From the NCBI RefSeq assembly GCF_001949145.1, contig NW_019091457.1:770986-820809 (forward strand): 49,824 bases of DNA. Direction: 5' to 3'. The translations under genes were made by a program, and so were the position numbers. Below the pieces are notes generated by a model, which was given only the letters and a program-made list of their open reading frames with translations, was not told where the DNA came from and ran no database searches. This DNA is from Acanthaster planci (lineage: Eukaryota; Echinodermata; Asteroidea; Valvatida; Acanthasteridae). Shown here one piece after another: positions 1 through 10,959 of this stretch (the stretch's first letter is position 1; every line of letters starts with the position of its first letter).

Positions 1-3000
1 ATTTTCGATCCTGTGTAAGTCGATGGTCCCTTACTTTTACTTCCCTTATGAAACGAATCATGCAATACAGAGTACTATAAATAAACTGCCAGCGAAGTCG
101 TGCGCCTAATGCTTTGGATACGATCCTTTCTATAAGACTTTTTGAGCTGAGAGTAGTTTTGGTCCCTAACTTGGCCTCAAATTGTCGAGTGCGATGCTGC
201 CATATATATTGTGTTTGTTTATCAATCAAATGAAAAATATTGTCTTACGGCAAGTACGGAGATTGAACGTGACAGACCCTTCAACCACACGGTATAAGAC
301 TAAAGGGGGCACCAGCCATGGAGCGCCACACTGATCGATTTTAAGAAGTTACAGGTGGTACAGGGCCCGACAAGGGCCCCCGAGGAAGGTACAAGGCGCG
401 GTTGAGAGAGGGTCTACATGATCAGACTTCCCAGTCTGCACCCTAGAGGCGTTCTGCTTCCCCCCTTGACAAGAACGGTGTAATGCGAAAGGGCCGGCGA
501 TAGCGGGGCGTTTGGCCCCCAGAGTTTTGCTGTTTCCGTTTCACCGATTCTGATGGGCCTGCTGTTTGTAAGCCCTTTTGAGAAACGTTGTGCAATGGGC
601 CAATGATAAAACGCCCAGCAACATATATGTCCTGGGGTTTCAGACGAATCCTTAGGGCTGGAAGCATGAAATTCGGGACCTACTCAAATTGGAACCTGTT
701 AATTGGAAGGCGGCTCAGCCGGTGGTGGGAGGGAGGACTCTGAGAATCCGCCTTTTGGGGGCGTCTTGACCTATTAACTGAAAGGTAGACCACAGACGGG
801 GTAGGAAACGGACCCTGGTCAAGGTATTTCCCCCACTCTACTCATAATTTGTGGCATCAACGCTACAGAGTTATGTGTTTGTCACGAGATGATCCATTGG
901 GCGCCCCCTTTTCAAAAAATTATAGGGCACCCAGTGCACCCCTCAAAGTTGGCCCGTGCAGCTTGGCCACAGAAGAGACGCCGGGAAAGGGGCGGTTACT
1001 GCCTCCTTATAGTAGGCGCCATCTCGTCTGAACCCCAGCAATACTTCCAAAATAATCCATGACTTTCATAAATCGGTGGCAACGCATTTTGTCGTCAGGA
1101 AACAGCTCCAAATTTGTAGTATACTAAGGCGTGCATGAGAAAATTACAGCAAAATAAAAAACAATGAATTTGCTACTGAAAATCTAAAAGGCATATGCAC
1201 ATTACACCAAATCCCTTTGAAACAAACAGGATTTATTTTGTACTCAGAAAAAGGCTGAAAACATATTGCCAAATCTGAATTGGAAGCCAGATAATTTTCA
1301 ACACAGAGACATAAAATATAGAGATATTGAACCAGATGATCTGCGTGTCTGGATGTAGGGCCAAAGTTGGCAAAACACTACTGTACCAACCCGAGATTGT
1401 CTCATCGTCAAAATCAATCGTTGGAGGCGCTATTGAAATAACCTTGCAGTCGCTGTTAGTGCGATGAAGACATCGCACATGCCTTTTATTGCTTGCTTAT
1501 GTTTAACCACAGTTAGGGCTGTTGAAATAAATTACATAAACTATTTAATAAATATAAAACATAAACAACGAGGCGTTTAGAGATACAGGCTAAAACTTGG
1601 CTCTCTGTTGATTAAATTCTAATCCAAAGAAAAATTTGATGGGCTTGTGAGTAGCCTGGGTTAGGAATTCAGCAATGGGCGAAGTTCTCCACGCATGCGT
1701 ACCATTTCGGTCATTTGCTTAAGTGTTTGATTTGAACTCAGACAACCATTCCTGTGTCTCACAAAAAGGAACAATCCTCACAAAAACCGAAATAAAGAAA
1801 CGCTAAAATACTGTCCTCTAATCTCTATTCACTCGAAAACAGAAAGCGCCTGCCCTTGGATAAGAAGTCATTATTTTTGTTATTAATAAATTTCTGACAA
1901 TGTCAAAGGTTTTGGAAAAGATCGTACAGTCTACCTTGAACCACTTCCCGGATATAATTAAATGATTAAACTGAAAATCAGATGAAAATGGAACAAATTA
2001 TTATAGTGAGAATAAAATGAGGATCAGAATATCGGTGCATTGATACAATCGACATCATAAAACCCCTTGATAATAAAATTAAGGACTAAATAAAGTGTCA
2101 CTGGACTGTCACATGCTCAGAAGAGACGTCAAATGAGAGAAGTTAAACTTAAAAGGGAGACGTAAGATGAAACAGCAAATAAAAATTGCACAATAAAATC
2201 AGCAACAGCGACAAATACACTTACGAAGTAAAAAGAAGTGAACTTTTAATAACGCATTCAGGGACGCAGCTTTGATAACATGGTCAGGTTGGTTATGCAG
2301 TGTTACTTCCCAACTATTTTTTGCGAGATTCTGCTCATTCGGTATGACTTGTGAAAATATTAGCAAGAGTGGAAATGTGTCGCTGATAAACGTGCATCAG
2401 GGCGTCGCTATAGTTCATGTCTTGCAAGAGTGTAGCGTCTAAAGTGTGTCATTCGGCACGTTATTATACAAAGCAGCCAATGGACGTTGTTTCTGGCTTT
2501 TACACGAAGCTCGGCGGCACAGTGGTCTCCCCCATGTTACGAGCGACGCACCCGTCAGTGGCACTCTTGATTGGCAAAAACGTCCACTTGAACTGTGGGC
2601 CGTGTGTGCGTCATGTCACAAAACGCAGCTATGTAACACTCAGCGTGGTGCATAAATAAAACGATCGGTTTCGGCGACACGGCGCAAAGTGACATACCAA
2701 GATGAAAATGTGACCGTCAAAAAAAAGCTGGGACAACTGATTGATGATTTCTCTGCTTGTGTTAGATTTCCAAGTCCCCTTAATGTGGAGTGTTGATGCG
2801 AGTTCACCTTTGGCTGACCGGCTACTCCCCCACAATTTCTTATGAAAATCGCTAAAATTAAAAGGAGAGTATGTACACGAAACAGACATACTATGATTCT
2901 AACAAAAACAATAGCCATAGAAGTTTGAGGAACGGGCCGAAAAGGATGGAACACGTTGATTATAACCACTATTACTGTTCATCGGGTAAGTTTGGAACAC

Positions 3001-5059
3001 AGCGGAGGTGGAGGGTAAATGGGCAAAGCAGTCACCAGAAACCTTTCAGCAAGCACCAGACTACTTTTCGCATCCATCATATTTGAGTTTTATTTATTAA
3101 TTCATCTTTTCCCCTCTGCATGAAAATGTCATTGAACAGCAACCTCATGATATGGTAAAAATCAATTTTTTTTATTGTCTTTGGTTCCCAAGCATTCAGT
3201 GAGATGCAAAAGAAATTATTCTTTTTGTTTCTTTTTTCATGGAGCAAAATGAAAAATGTGACCTCTATTGACAAAATTACCTCCACTTCGTGTACATGTG
3301 GTGGGAATTAAACATTTTTCCACCGTCAGCCGGTACAAGAAATTACGACAGCCACACTTGCCGGTCGTAAGCCATCACAAGTCCCCGGTGACCGAGCCAA
3401 AAAACCCATGTTAGAGTCATTTGCTTTGAGTACAGACAAAAGACATCAGTCTTTCAACAGAAAAAAAAATACAACACAAGGCCTTCTTGTACACTAAGCA
3501 GAATGTCAACTGAGATGAAGTACATATACACCCCCCAAAAGGGACCCGCTCTGCTTCTGTGTCGCTGCTTCCCTTTTCTTTCTTCGAGAAGTATTTCGGT
3601 TCTCCCCAGTGCAATTTTCTTCCGGCTGGAGGGGGGTGGTTACAAATAGTGATAGCAGGCCCTGACTGTCGAATTTTGACAGACTCCGCAAAACTACGCA
3701 TCTGCGTACACCGTTAACTTGAGGGGCCCTAACAGTATACACAACTCCTCTTCAAACCCCCTCCAGTGACATAGCCCCCCGTCTCCCCCACAAAACAGAC
3801 AGATACACGGTCACATACTTCTAGCTAGTGCACCAGTGATCAATCTCCGTAATGTCTTGCAGGTTTTTCCCATTTCCGATATGTCACTTTCTATATATAC
3901 CTGTTGTTCGTTAAGCCAATGGGGATCCCCTTTTTTTTCGTTTTCCCCCCACGGGCAAAATCTATTGCGGGGATACACTGTGCAGATTTTGTCGGAAACA
4001 CAGTGCATTAAGCCATTTGTTTCGCAGCCACTGTCTCAAGACATGTTCCAGGATCGGTTTTTTTGGGGGGGGGGTTTAAGAGTCCCCCAAATGTGCCCGA
4101 TTCAGGTGGTTGAATCTTACTATACTAGAAAAGGAATTGTACTTAATACTAGCCTGAGCCTTATTTTGTCAAAGCGAGCAAGAAAGAAACAAGTGAATTT
4201 GCAAACACTTTGTGCAAACCCTATTCCTTCGCTCTTTTTGTTACAAAATGCTACCTTCAAAAATCGAAAGCAATGGCAGGGTAATTCCATCAGAATTCAC
4301 GGGCAACGGTTCTTTATATGCTAACTCAGAGTATTTGGATAAAAAAAACCTATTTTGATCAAAACAGTAATTCAATTTCCGGAACTTCGAAGGAAATAAT
4401 GAAATGTAGAATACTTCCCTCATACGGCCACACCTGCCCATAAGGAAAAATATCCACAAGTAGAATCCAGACTGTTTTTTTTTTTTTTTGCAACAGACCC
4501 CAGAGACCCAAACGGAAGCTTATCTGATCATTTCGTTTGAATGCCACAATATAAAACGATTTCCTCCTCACGCGTGAGTATTTATCAGAGAAGTCTTCAT
4601 TGGAACATTTTACAAAACCATTTTTCAAATTCAATTTTAATGTTCTTTCGTCATCCCTAATACGAGGGATGGTGTTTTCTTATATCGATTTTAGACCCAA
4701 GTCTGTTGACGCTTAGCATCAAAACATAAAAGGAACTAAAGATATGAAATCAAAAGGGTCAGGGATTTCAAACTGTAATGTTCATCAATTATTGATCAAT
4801 TTTAAGGCACTTTATGACGTTTCCCCTTATGTCATTAATTAGCCCCCATTGATCTGGTCTAACAGTGAGCGACATGTCACTCTTTTTGGCTGTTCTTATT
4901 AAACAACATGAATACTCGTCAGATTTCTGACGAGGTTAATAGATACTCAGCCCGAGTTGACCGATGATAAGCGGTCGCAGGATTCGCGATATTTTAGTTG
5001 CTGTGCAGTTTGCATTTACATTGTATCTACAAGCTGATTTTTAGCCATCGTGCTTTCGC
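1..5059. other. Non-coding 3' flank of Lbx
   Basis: No coding exon, RNA gene or intact mobile element is recognised. The first kilobase is more GC-rich than 1.1-5.0 kb, which is AT-rich. A T7G10 junction lies at 4058-4074 and an 11-base T run near 4480. The longest ORF (3836-4324, plus strand) spans these homopolymers and has no domain-like pattern. Confidence 0.6.
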
Positions 5060-5070
5060 TTTAATTTAAT
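5060..5070 (-). promoter_or_regulatory. Lbx: Possible Lbx polyadenylation signal (two overlapping ATTAAA)
   Basis: Downstream of the Lbx stop on the minus strand no AATAAA was noticed in the first 500 nt, but the common variant ATTAAA occurs twice, overlapping, at 5070-5065 and 5065-5060. Use of this site would give a 3' untranslated region of about 375-400 nt. The downstream GU-rich element is not clear, so the call is weak. Confidence 0.25.
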
Positions 5071-5439
5071 TACATGTATTTACATTAATCGTGTAACTTT
5101 GACCGGTAGCTATTTCATAAGCCCTCGTGAAGTATGAAGACCTTCAACAGGTTTGACCCAATCATGTACAGCTTTCCTCGCGGGAACTCCTAAGGCACTG
5201 ACATTTTACAACTCTTTGTACAAAGATAAAATTCTGGAGAAGTGATAGACATTTCTTTCTTGTTTCCTAGTCCAGACATCTGCCGTTACAAGAAGTCAAG
5301 AAATTTGAAACTAAACGGCAAGGGTGCAACCGCTAAGGATTGTCTGTGAACTTTCCAAGGGCATCGTCTTTCTGATATCAATCCAAGATGGCTGCAGAAT
5401 GTTGAAATGTTGAACCACGTGTCTGGTAGGTGAAGGAAG

Positions 5440-6227
5440 TCACTTCTCCTCGCTTTCAGAGTGGAAACTACTAGAAGGGGAGGTGCTACAGTCCATGCTT
5501 TCTTCCTCCTCTCCGTCCGTCTCGGCTACGGCGTTGGATACCATGCAGGAGGCGGCGTCCATCCCGTGTCCACTAATGCTGTCGCCTGTGGAACCCGCCT
5601 CGGCATTCCCTGGTGCGTTGCCCTCACTGCAATCGCTGGGCTCCGAGCCACTGCTGCTGGGCGTGGCCTGCTCATCCGTGTTCAGGTTCAATTGAAGGTG
5701 GTGCTGATGGGGGTGATGGCGGTGATCGTGGTGACGGCGCTGGGAGTTGTCATCCGCCGAGGCCAGCCTGAGACTGTACTGCTCCCGGCACTGCTGTTGC
5801 TCCGAGGCAGTGCTCAACCGGTCCTCGTCATCATCGTCCTCGTCTCCTCCTTCTTCCTCCTTCAGCCGGGCCGGCGGCACCGTGGGAGCGGCGGACGCTG
5901 ACGTCGGCCCGGTCGACTCCTCGGCGGTCAGGTTCAGTTCGGCGCACTTCTTGGACGTGACCGTCACGTCCATGGTCAGCTCCTCCATGTCCCGCTTGAG
6001 TTTGGCCCGCCGGTTCTGAAACCAGGTGATGACCTGGGCGTTGGTCAGCCCCAGCACCGAGGCGATCTCGTCCCGGTCGGCCGGCGTCAGGTACTTCTGA
6101 TAGAGGAACCGCCGCTCCAGCTCGAAGATCTGCTGGTTGTTGAAGGCCGTGCGCGACTTGCGCTTCTTCCGGGGCGGTTGCCGGTTGAAGAGGTGAAGAG
6201 GATCTCGCTTGCCGTTAACAGTGGCTG
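5440..6227 (-). CDS. Lbx: Lbx homeobox gene, coding exon 2 (homeodomain and C-terminal tail)
   Basis: Second and last coding exon, encoding residues 150-411. It follows a pyrimidine-rich acceptor (CTTCCACAG) and begins with CA, which completes the phase-1 codon GCA from exon 1. The homeodomain is residues 171-230: RKSRTAF at its N-terminal arm, then F8, L16 and F20 at the expected places, and TNAQVITWFQNRRAKLKRD in helix 3 with T47, W48, F49, Q50 and N51. T47 is typical of the Lbx/Tlx group. After the homeodomain come an acidic run at 272-285 (KEEEGG then DEDDDDED), a His-rich stretch at 314-326 (HHDHRHHPHQHH), Ser-rich segments and a second acidic patch at 387-395 near the C-terminus SESEEK. 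The stop TGA is at 5442-5440. At about 411 residues it is longer than vertebrate LBX1 (about 280), mostly because of the tail and the exon 1 linker. The plus-strand ORFs over this exon are shadows. Confidence 0.95.
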
Positions 6228-6230
6228 CTG
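6222..6230 (-). other. Lbx: Tandem NAGNAG splice acceptor of Lbx exon 2
   Basis: On the minus strand the acceptor reads ...CTTCCACAGCAGCC. Splicing after the first AG (exon starts at 6227) gives E149-A-A-T-V; splicing after the second AG (exon starts at 6224) gives E149-A-T-V. Both keep the reading frame, so the proteins would differ by one alanine (411 or 410 residues). NAGNAG acceptors are often used alternatively; use of both here is not shown by the sequence. Confidence 0.7.
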
Positions 6231-9200
6231 TGGAAGAAAATGAAAAACGGACAAGATTTAATGATTGACAGGAACAATATCTGCGAGAGTATTATCTTAA
6301 GAATTTGCTCTTACTTGGCGTAATGTACGCTCATCAATCATGACACATAATCCATAATTAATCCCGTCCGTTATGTGACCTTCCGCTCAAAAACCTGGCT
6401 GAAGAATTACAGGCAATTAACTGGAAAATGATACCAGGAATGACACTCAAGTAAACATGAACACACGATTTATTGCCCACAACTACAACATCTTAATTTC
6501 TGAAGACTAAATATGATTCATTTGGATCACTTTGAAGTATGGAAACTGATAGAATGGAAGAGGGATACAGCGGCCGAATTACTTTACTTCAGCCGGGCAC
6601 AGGATACTCGGTCACATAAACCTTGACAGCGACTTATACTTTATCGCGCCATATCTGGTTGATACAACCGAACCATAAATCTTACTTCTAAAATTTACCT
6701 TTGGGAATAGAGAAATATACACTTTCATTTAAGACTAACATTATCCTATGTACTTGAATTTAATGCCTTAAAAAACTGTTGACACTGGCACGTATCCGTG
6801 TCGATTTCAACTCCAACGCGTTCGCCAATTTTTAAAAATCATCTCGTTCCTGTACCATGACTGTTTGGCTCTGCCGCTAAGAACCCCCTCCCCAAAATGG
6901 GTGGTACGTGGAAGGGGGAGGGGTGTCCGAAAGGGGCTCGGATTGAGCCGGAGGAGACAGGTCTAGGGTGAAAAATTAATACAAATTGTTACTACTTATT
7001 CCCACCGGATGAAATTGTACCCAAGACACAGTTCAAACGTCAAATCTCGGGCAGTCTGTGGGTAAAGGGACTGATTCAAATACTGGGCAAATTTAACCGG
7101 GAATTCAAGCTTGTCAACATTTTTAGCAGACCTGTTTTACCGTGCAAACTCTGAGACAACTTGAATCAGAAAACCGTCACTGCTTCTATAATCAGAGTTC
7201 AGATCGTATATAAGAACGAAAAAAAAAATAAATCAAGATCCGAGCCCAAATAGAAGGGGCACCCCTCCGTCATTTGTAGCGAATAGTTTTGAACAACGTA
7301 TTATAAGGCCTTCCCTTTTCCTCCTCTGTAATAGGTTAATCTCGATAAACGCCATCCAATAAGCCAAGCCGCTTAACAGGAATTTCTGAGCTACGGTAGG
7401 ACGTTGTAAAATGTCGCGATGCTGCACTAGAACATGCTGATCAGTATGGTACCCCCAGTTGCCAACACCGGGAGGCGAATTTTTCTACAAGACGCCCCTG
7501 TGTACTGTTTCTCCTTCAGAGAAAACACATTGCTTTCGCCAAACAACGATTTTTGTTTCTTCTTGCCTGCTCGAAGGATTCATGTCTCTTGCTGTAAAAA
7601 GCTTGCGCCGTTTTCAAACGAAATCGTGCGGTGCCTCTCAAGAGTTCTGGCGGTAGCTTTTATCGATTATTTTCAAATGCCGTATAATAACTTTTCTATG
7701 CACACTCTCTTCAAGTTCCCACTTAGTGATTTTTTTCAAGATTTGCCTCGGCAAATTCATTCCACACAATTTGAGTACTGAAATGTTTGTCGTCGAGCTG
7801 ATGATTCCCCAGGTATTCGTACACCTTCTGCGTGACGTCAGGTTTTCACAACAGAGTAGTTCAGCACGTCCCTTCCAACTGTGCCACACACTTTCTTCGG
7901 TGATTCCGTACTTTCTAGTTCAGGCATTTTGCACTCAAAACTAGCTTTGAATATCTGCTGTTCCCAGCAACCATGTCATTAAGCTCTCCCTTCTTTGTTT
8001 CATGCTATCGTATTATACTCTCTTTAAGACCGAAATATCATCGTTTTGGGGTAGCTAAATAGCAGATTAATACCTCAAAATCATCGGTCAATCTCCACAT
8101 ATATTGAATCCGTCCCAACTGCAGTAATCCGGGACAGAGGGCCCTCTCGTATTTTAAACACATTCAGATCCCTCTTGCATCTGTCCCCTCAGCCAAACCC
8201 TTTCTTTAGGTTGCCCCAAATAGACCGCCCACACGCGAGATTTTCTGCTGATTTTATAATTTCACAGGAACTCGGTGCGGCAGAACACTTCTTTCCCGTA
8301 AAAACGACACCGCGACAGAGTGACAGACTTTTTTTGCATCGGTGACTGAACATTTTCTGCCACCTCATCTCGGAATCGACAGCACAAAAACCCTATCTAG
8401 ATGTGACAGCTTGAATAATGGTACCCTCTTCTATTCTCGTATATGTTGTTTTCGGTAGCGGAGCCCGGCTATCAATTATAATACCCCCAGCCCTCATAGG
8501 GCCAAGTCATGTCCGTTCCTTGCCCCAGTATAGCTATGCAATTCTCTCTGCTATCAGCAGAAAGGGACCCACCGGAATAGCTTTACTGGTTTGAATTTAA
8601 CATTTCGCCTTGAAGTAAGCCTGCACGCCCTACACTTTGCCGGAGAGTGTGTTCATGGTTTTGGAAATATTTTACGTGTTCCGGGGATTTGTCTTAATCA
8701 TAAGCGACGGACTCCCGGACACCCCCCCCCCCGAAAAAACTCTCACGCAGCACGCAGCGCTCAGGCGGTTTTCGTGGCTGTGTACAATCGTTTCCCATGC
8801 TTTATTCTCTCAATTTATTCAAGTCAATGTTCCTGGGTTTTCTGTGTTTATTTTTGTATTGGCTGCATAGTCATGGAAGCCAGAGTACGAGACTGGAGGG
8901 ATGGGAAGACTTGGAGGTAGGTGCTTGCTGGGCGAGCAGCCGGCTGGGACAGGTATGTCTGCTTTCCGTGAATTCATTATCACATTAAGCAGGGTAAATT
9001 CGATTTCGAACTGTGTTTTCGTCATTAAAAACTGGCGACAACATTGTACATGTACACGTACATGTACACGTAGACTGGCACAGCGGTATGACACGCACGC
9101 TTGCCGTGTATTCTGGTGTGTGTAAACTCTACGGTACAGGAGTAAAGTGGCGCTGGGTATATGCACTAATTTAGGCGCAGGACGGGCTTGTTAACTCATT

Positions 9201-9258
9201 TTTCACTCGAAAATGTCCTATGAACAGATGAAATGGGGCTGTTGCTAGCACTGGGATT

Positions 9259-9283
9259 CACAGCAGCCCTGCTGGGCGCTGTG
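9259..9283. repeat. GC-rich hairpin in the Lbx intron
   Basis: CACAGCAGCCC and GGGCGCTGTG form a 10-bp stem with one bulged A and a TGCT loop. Confidence 0.5.
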
Positions 9284-9918
9284 GAACAGAAAGAAACCTT
9301 TACACCACTGAATGACCTCATAATTTACCAAATCCCAATCATTCAGTACAAGAATCCGCAGCAGCAGTACCACTGAACAGGGCTTGCGCTGTTGTAAAAA
9401 ATATTGCGTGACCGCAAAATCTGCCAGAATCTGGCTCACTGTTTTCAATGTGGTTTCCTTGTCCTGACTCGGGATTCCTGACCTGATAACTGAATAACTG
9501 AGCCACAGGGACGGGCCGGAGGGGTCACCATTCTCTCTTTTCCCTATTCAAGATGGCGGCAGCAGTGAGTACGCAATGGGCGCTAACCGTTTCGCGCTCG
9601 ACTCCCAATGTATTGCAAATATCCAGCCTTTCCTTGACTATAAAATGCGTCATTCCCTCATAGAATAATTTAGTGACAACTGTAACCAAGACCGCATTTG
9701 ACGAGTATTTTTCACAGCGCAAACTTGAGGTAGATCTCAGGTGAAGGAGGCAACCACGTTTCAAGGTATAATTTTACTTTTGAAGTAGTCCTAAGCCTAT
9801 TCTAAATCTAATCACACAATGTTAACAGCGTGTAAGCATTGCCCCCTAGTCCTGTAAGTCAAACTTACAGTGTTAATAATGAATGTATAGATGTTACCAT
9901 TTACTTACAATGCTCTGC

Positions 9919-9920
<2 letters not shown>

Positions 9921-9949
<29 letters not shown>

Positions 9950-9965
9950 CAAAACAAAACAAAAC
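9921..9965 (+). repeat. (AAAAC)9 pentanucleotide microsatellite
   Basis: Nine perfect AAAAC units. In the Lbx transcript this is (GUUUU)9 starting 11 nt after the exon 1 donor, so the intron reads GUACGUUAUGA and then the U-rich repeat. Confidence 0.95.
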
Positions 9966-9976
9966 TCATAACGTAC

Positions 9977-10424
9977 CTTCAGCTGCTCTGAGAATGCTTG
10001 TTTCGAGTCCCGTGAACGTCTTGTTGGCAAGTTCTTCCAAGGCGGAGAGGGGTGAGCCGTTGGCGTCCTTCTTGATAATCCCGCAAGGAGGAGCAGCCAA
10101 TGTCTTCTCCGCGTCGCGCACGGGGAAATGGGCGTCTTTACTCGGTGGAGACGGCTGCGAGGACCCTGTGGTGGCACCCGCCGGAGCGGACCAAGGGGAG
10201 GCCGGACTAAGCGGGGCGGGCGCGGGGCCGCAGGGCGTCGTCGCGTCCCGTTCCGGCTCGACCCCGCCGATTTTGGAGCCCAGGATATCTTTGATGAAGA
10301 AGGACGTGTAAGGTCTCTGGTTGGTCCGATGGTGAACAGGCTGGAGCTGCAAGCGAACGGCGGAGACCCGCTGGTAAGGCATATACACTCCGCCATGGCT
10401 ACCTAATGCCGGGGCTAGAGCCAT
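9977..10424 (-). CDS. Lbx: Lbx homeobox gene, coding exon 1 (start codon to splice donor)
   Basis: First coding exon of a ladybird-type homeodomain transcription factor (nuclear DNA-binding regulator; in other animals Lbx acts in muscle precursor and neural patterning). It encodes residues 1-149 plus the first base of codon 150. The start is ATG at 10424-10422 in a good context (G at -3, G at +4), with an in-frame TAG six codons upstream at 10442-10440; the next Met, codon 15, has a weak context (T at -3). Residues 42-48 read FFIKDIL, matching the eh1 pattern FxIxxIL that binds Groucho-type corepressors. A Pro/Ala/Ser-rich linker follows. Residues 128-149 carry the Lbx signature ALEELANKTFTGLE...ILRAAE, close to the ALEELASKTFKGLE block of vertebrate LBX1. 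The donor is GAAG|GTACGT, with the last exon base at 9977, leaving phase 1. Identification as Lbx is strong; the exact 5' end of the mRNA is inferred. Confidence 0.93.
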
Positions 10425-10503
10425 CGCGACCAGTGTCTTCTAAAGCTTCACCGGCTAAGATCACGGCTCCTATATTTATCCAAGATCGGTTCCTGGGGGT
10501 GAC

Positions 10504-10511
10504 TTTTTATA
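10504..10511 (-). promoter_or_regulatory. Lbx: TATA box of Lbx
   Basis: On the minus strand the sequence reads CCGGTATAAAAAGTCACC, a strong TATA match flanked by GC. It begins 87 bp upstream of the Lbx ATG. With the usual spacing of about 30 bp, transcription would start near 10480 and give a 5' untranslated region of about 55 nt with no upstream ATG in it. The position is an inference from consensus and spacing. Confidence 0.68.
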
Positions 10512-10653
10512 CCGGACTTTCATCCAAATGTAGAGGTGGGAGACGGTTATGAGATAATCATGCACAAGAGGGGCCCATCCGATCGTCCAGCGACAGAACC
10601 TGGCATCATCACCAGTCATAGCACAGAATTACCATGTGGTACGTCTCCGTTGC

Positions 10654-10665
10654 TCACTTAAGTGA
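10654..10665. promoter_or_regulatory. TCACTTAAGTGA palindrome in the Lbx promoter
   Basis: A perfect 12-bp palindrome about 145 bp upstream of the Lbx TATA box. It holds two overlapping, opposed CACTTAA sites of the kind bound by NK2-class homeodomains and can also be read as opposed T-box-like half sites. TGACG is present directly after it. A binding role is inferred only from motif and position. Confidence 0.4.
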
Positions 10666-10855
10666 CGAAGTGACGGCAAGCGTGCCTCGTCATCACACGC
10701 ACACGGGAGGCTGATCATGCGAGCCAGACCGTATATCAGACGTAGACGCGGCTACAGCTAACGAGGCAATCACACAATCAGTCGACCCTGGAGGAGTGTG
10801 CGCAGGCTAGGCTGGGCACAGCAACATCCGCGACCTGTCACTCTCGTCGTTAGTC

Positions 10856-10935
10856 ATGCTAATTGGCCGATCTGTTTCCCCATTGGCTCCTAATCAAATT
10901 AACGGCTTATTTATACAGTTGTCTCCACCAATCAC
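10856..10935. promoter_or_regulatory. CCAAT/TAAT/octamer-like site cluster upstream of Lbx
   Basis: Within 80 bp lie ATGCTAAT (10856-10863, octamer-like), ATTGG at 10862-10866 and 10882-10886 (CCAAT on the Lbx sense strand), TAATCAAATTAA (891-902 of this kb), an E-box CAGTTG at about 10916 and a third CCAAT box at about 10927 on the plus strand. The cluster is about 350-420 bp upstream of the TATA box. This density suggests an upstream promoter or enhancer element; it could equally be a divergent promoter, but no plus-strand gene is recognised. Confidence 0.4.
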
Positions 10936-10959
10936 AGCAGGTTAGGCCCGAGCGGATCT

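Larger units (their letters stand above)
6228..9976 (-). other. Lbx: Lbx intron 1
   Basis: Single intron of 3,749 bp between the two Lbx coding exons, GTACGT...CCACAG on the minus strand. It lies in phase 1 directly after the AAE block, between the Lbx signature and the homeodomain; from memory this is also where vertebrate LBX1 is interrupted. Contents: an (AAAAC)9 tract 10 nt from the donor, a CTCF-like motif at 9839-9854, a plus-strand AAGATGGCGGC...GTGAGT site at 9550-9570, a GC-rich hairpin at 9259-9283, two tandem TACATGTACACG units at 9047-9070, and an 11-base C tract at 8722-8732. No coding exon of another gene is recognised. Confidence 0.88.

Noticed and set aside
3836-4324. 162-codon plus-strand ORF
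   Set aside because: Crosses T8 and T7G10 homopolymers; no protein-family pattern.
5461-6019. Plus-strand ORFs over Lbx exon 2 (5461-5901, 5483-5695, 5747-6019)
   Set aside because: Antisense shadows of the high-GC coding exon; Ser-, Val- and Leu-rich translations with no family pattern.
9921-9965. Regular AAAAC array considered as a CRISPR-like repeat
   Set aside because: Five-base period with no spacers in an animal gene intron; simple microsatellite.
9905-10406. Other-frame ORFs over Lbx exon 1 (9905-10396 minus, 9883-10311 plus, 10128-10406 plus)
   Set aside because: They overlap the frame that carries eh1 and the Lbx signature; two run through the AAAAC repeat.
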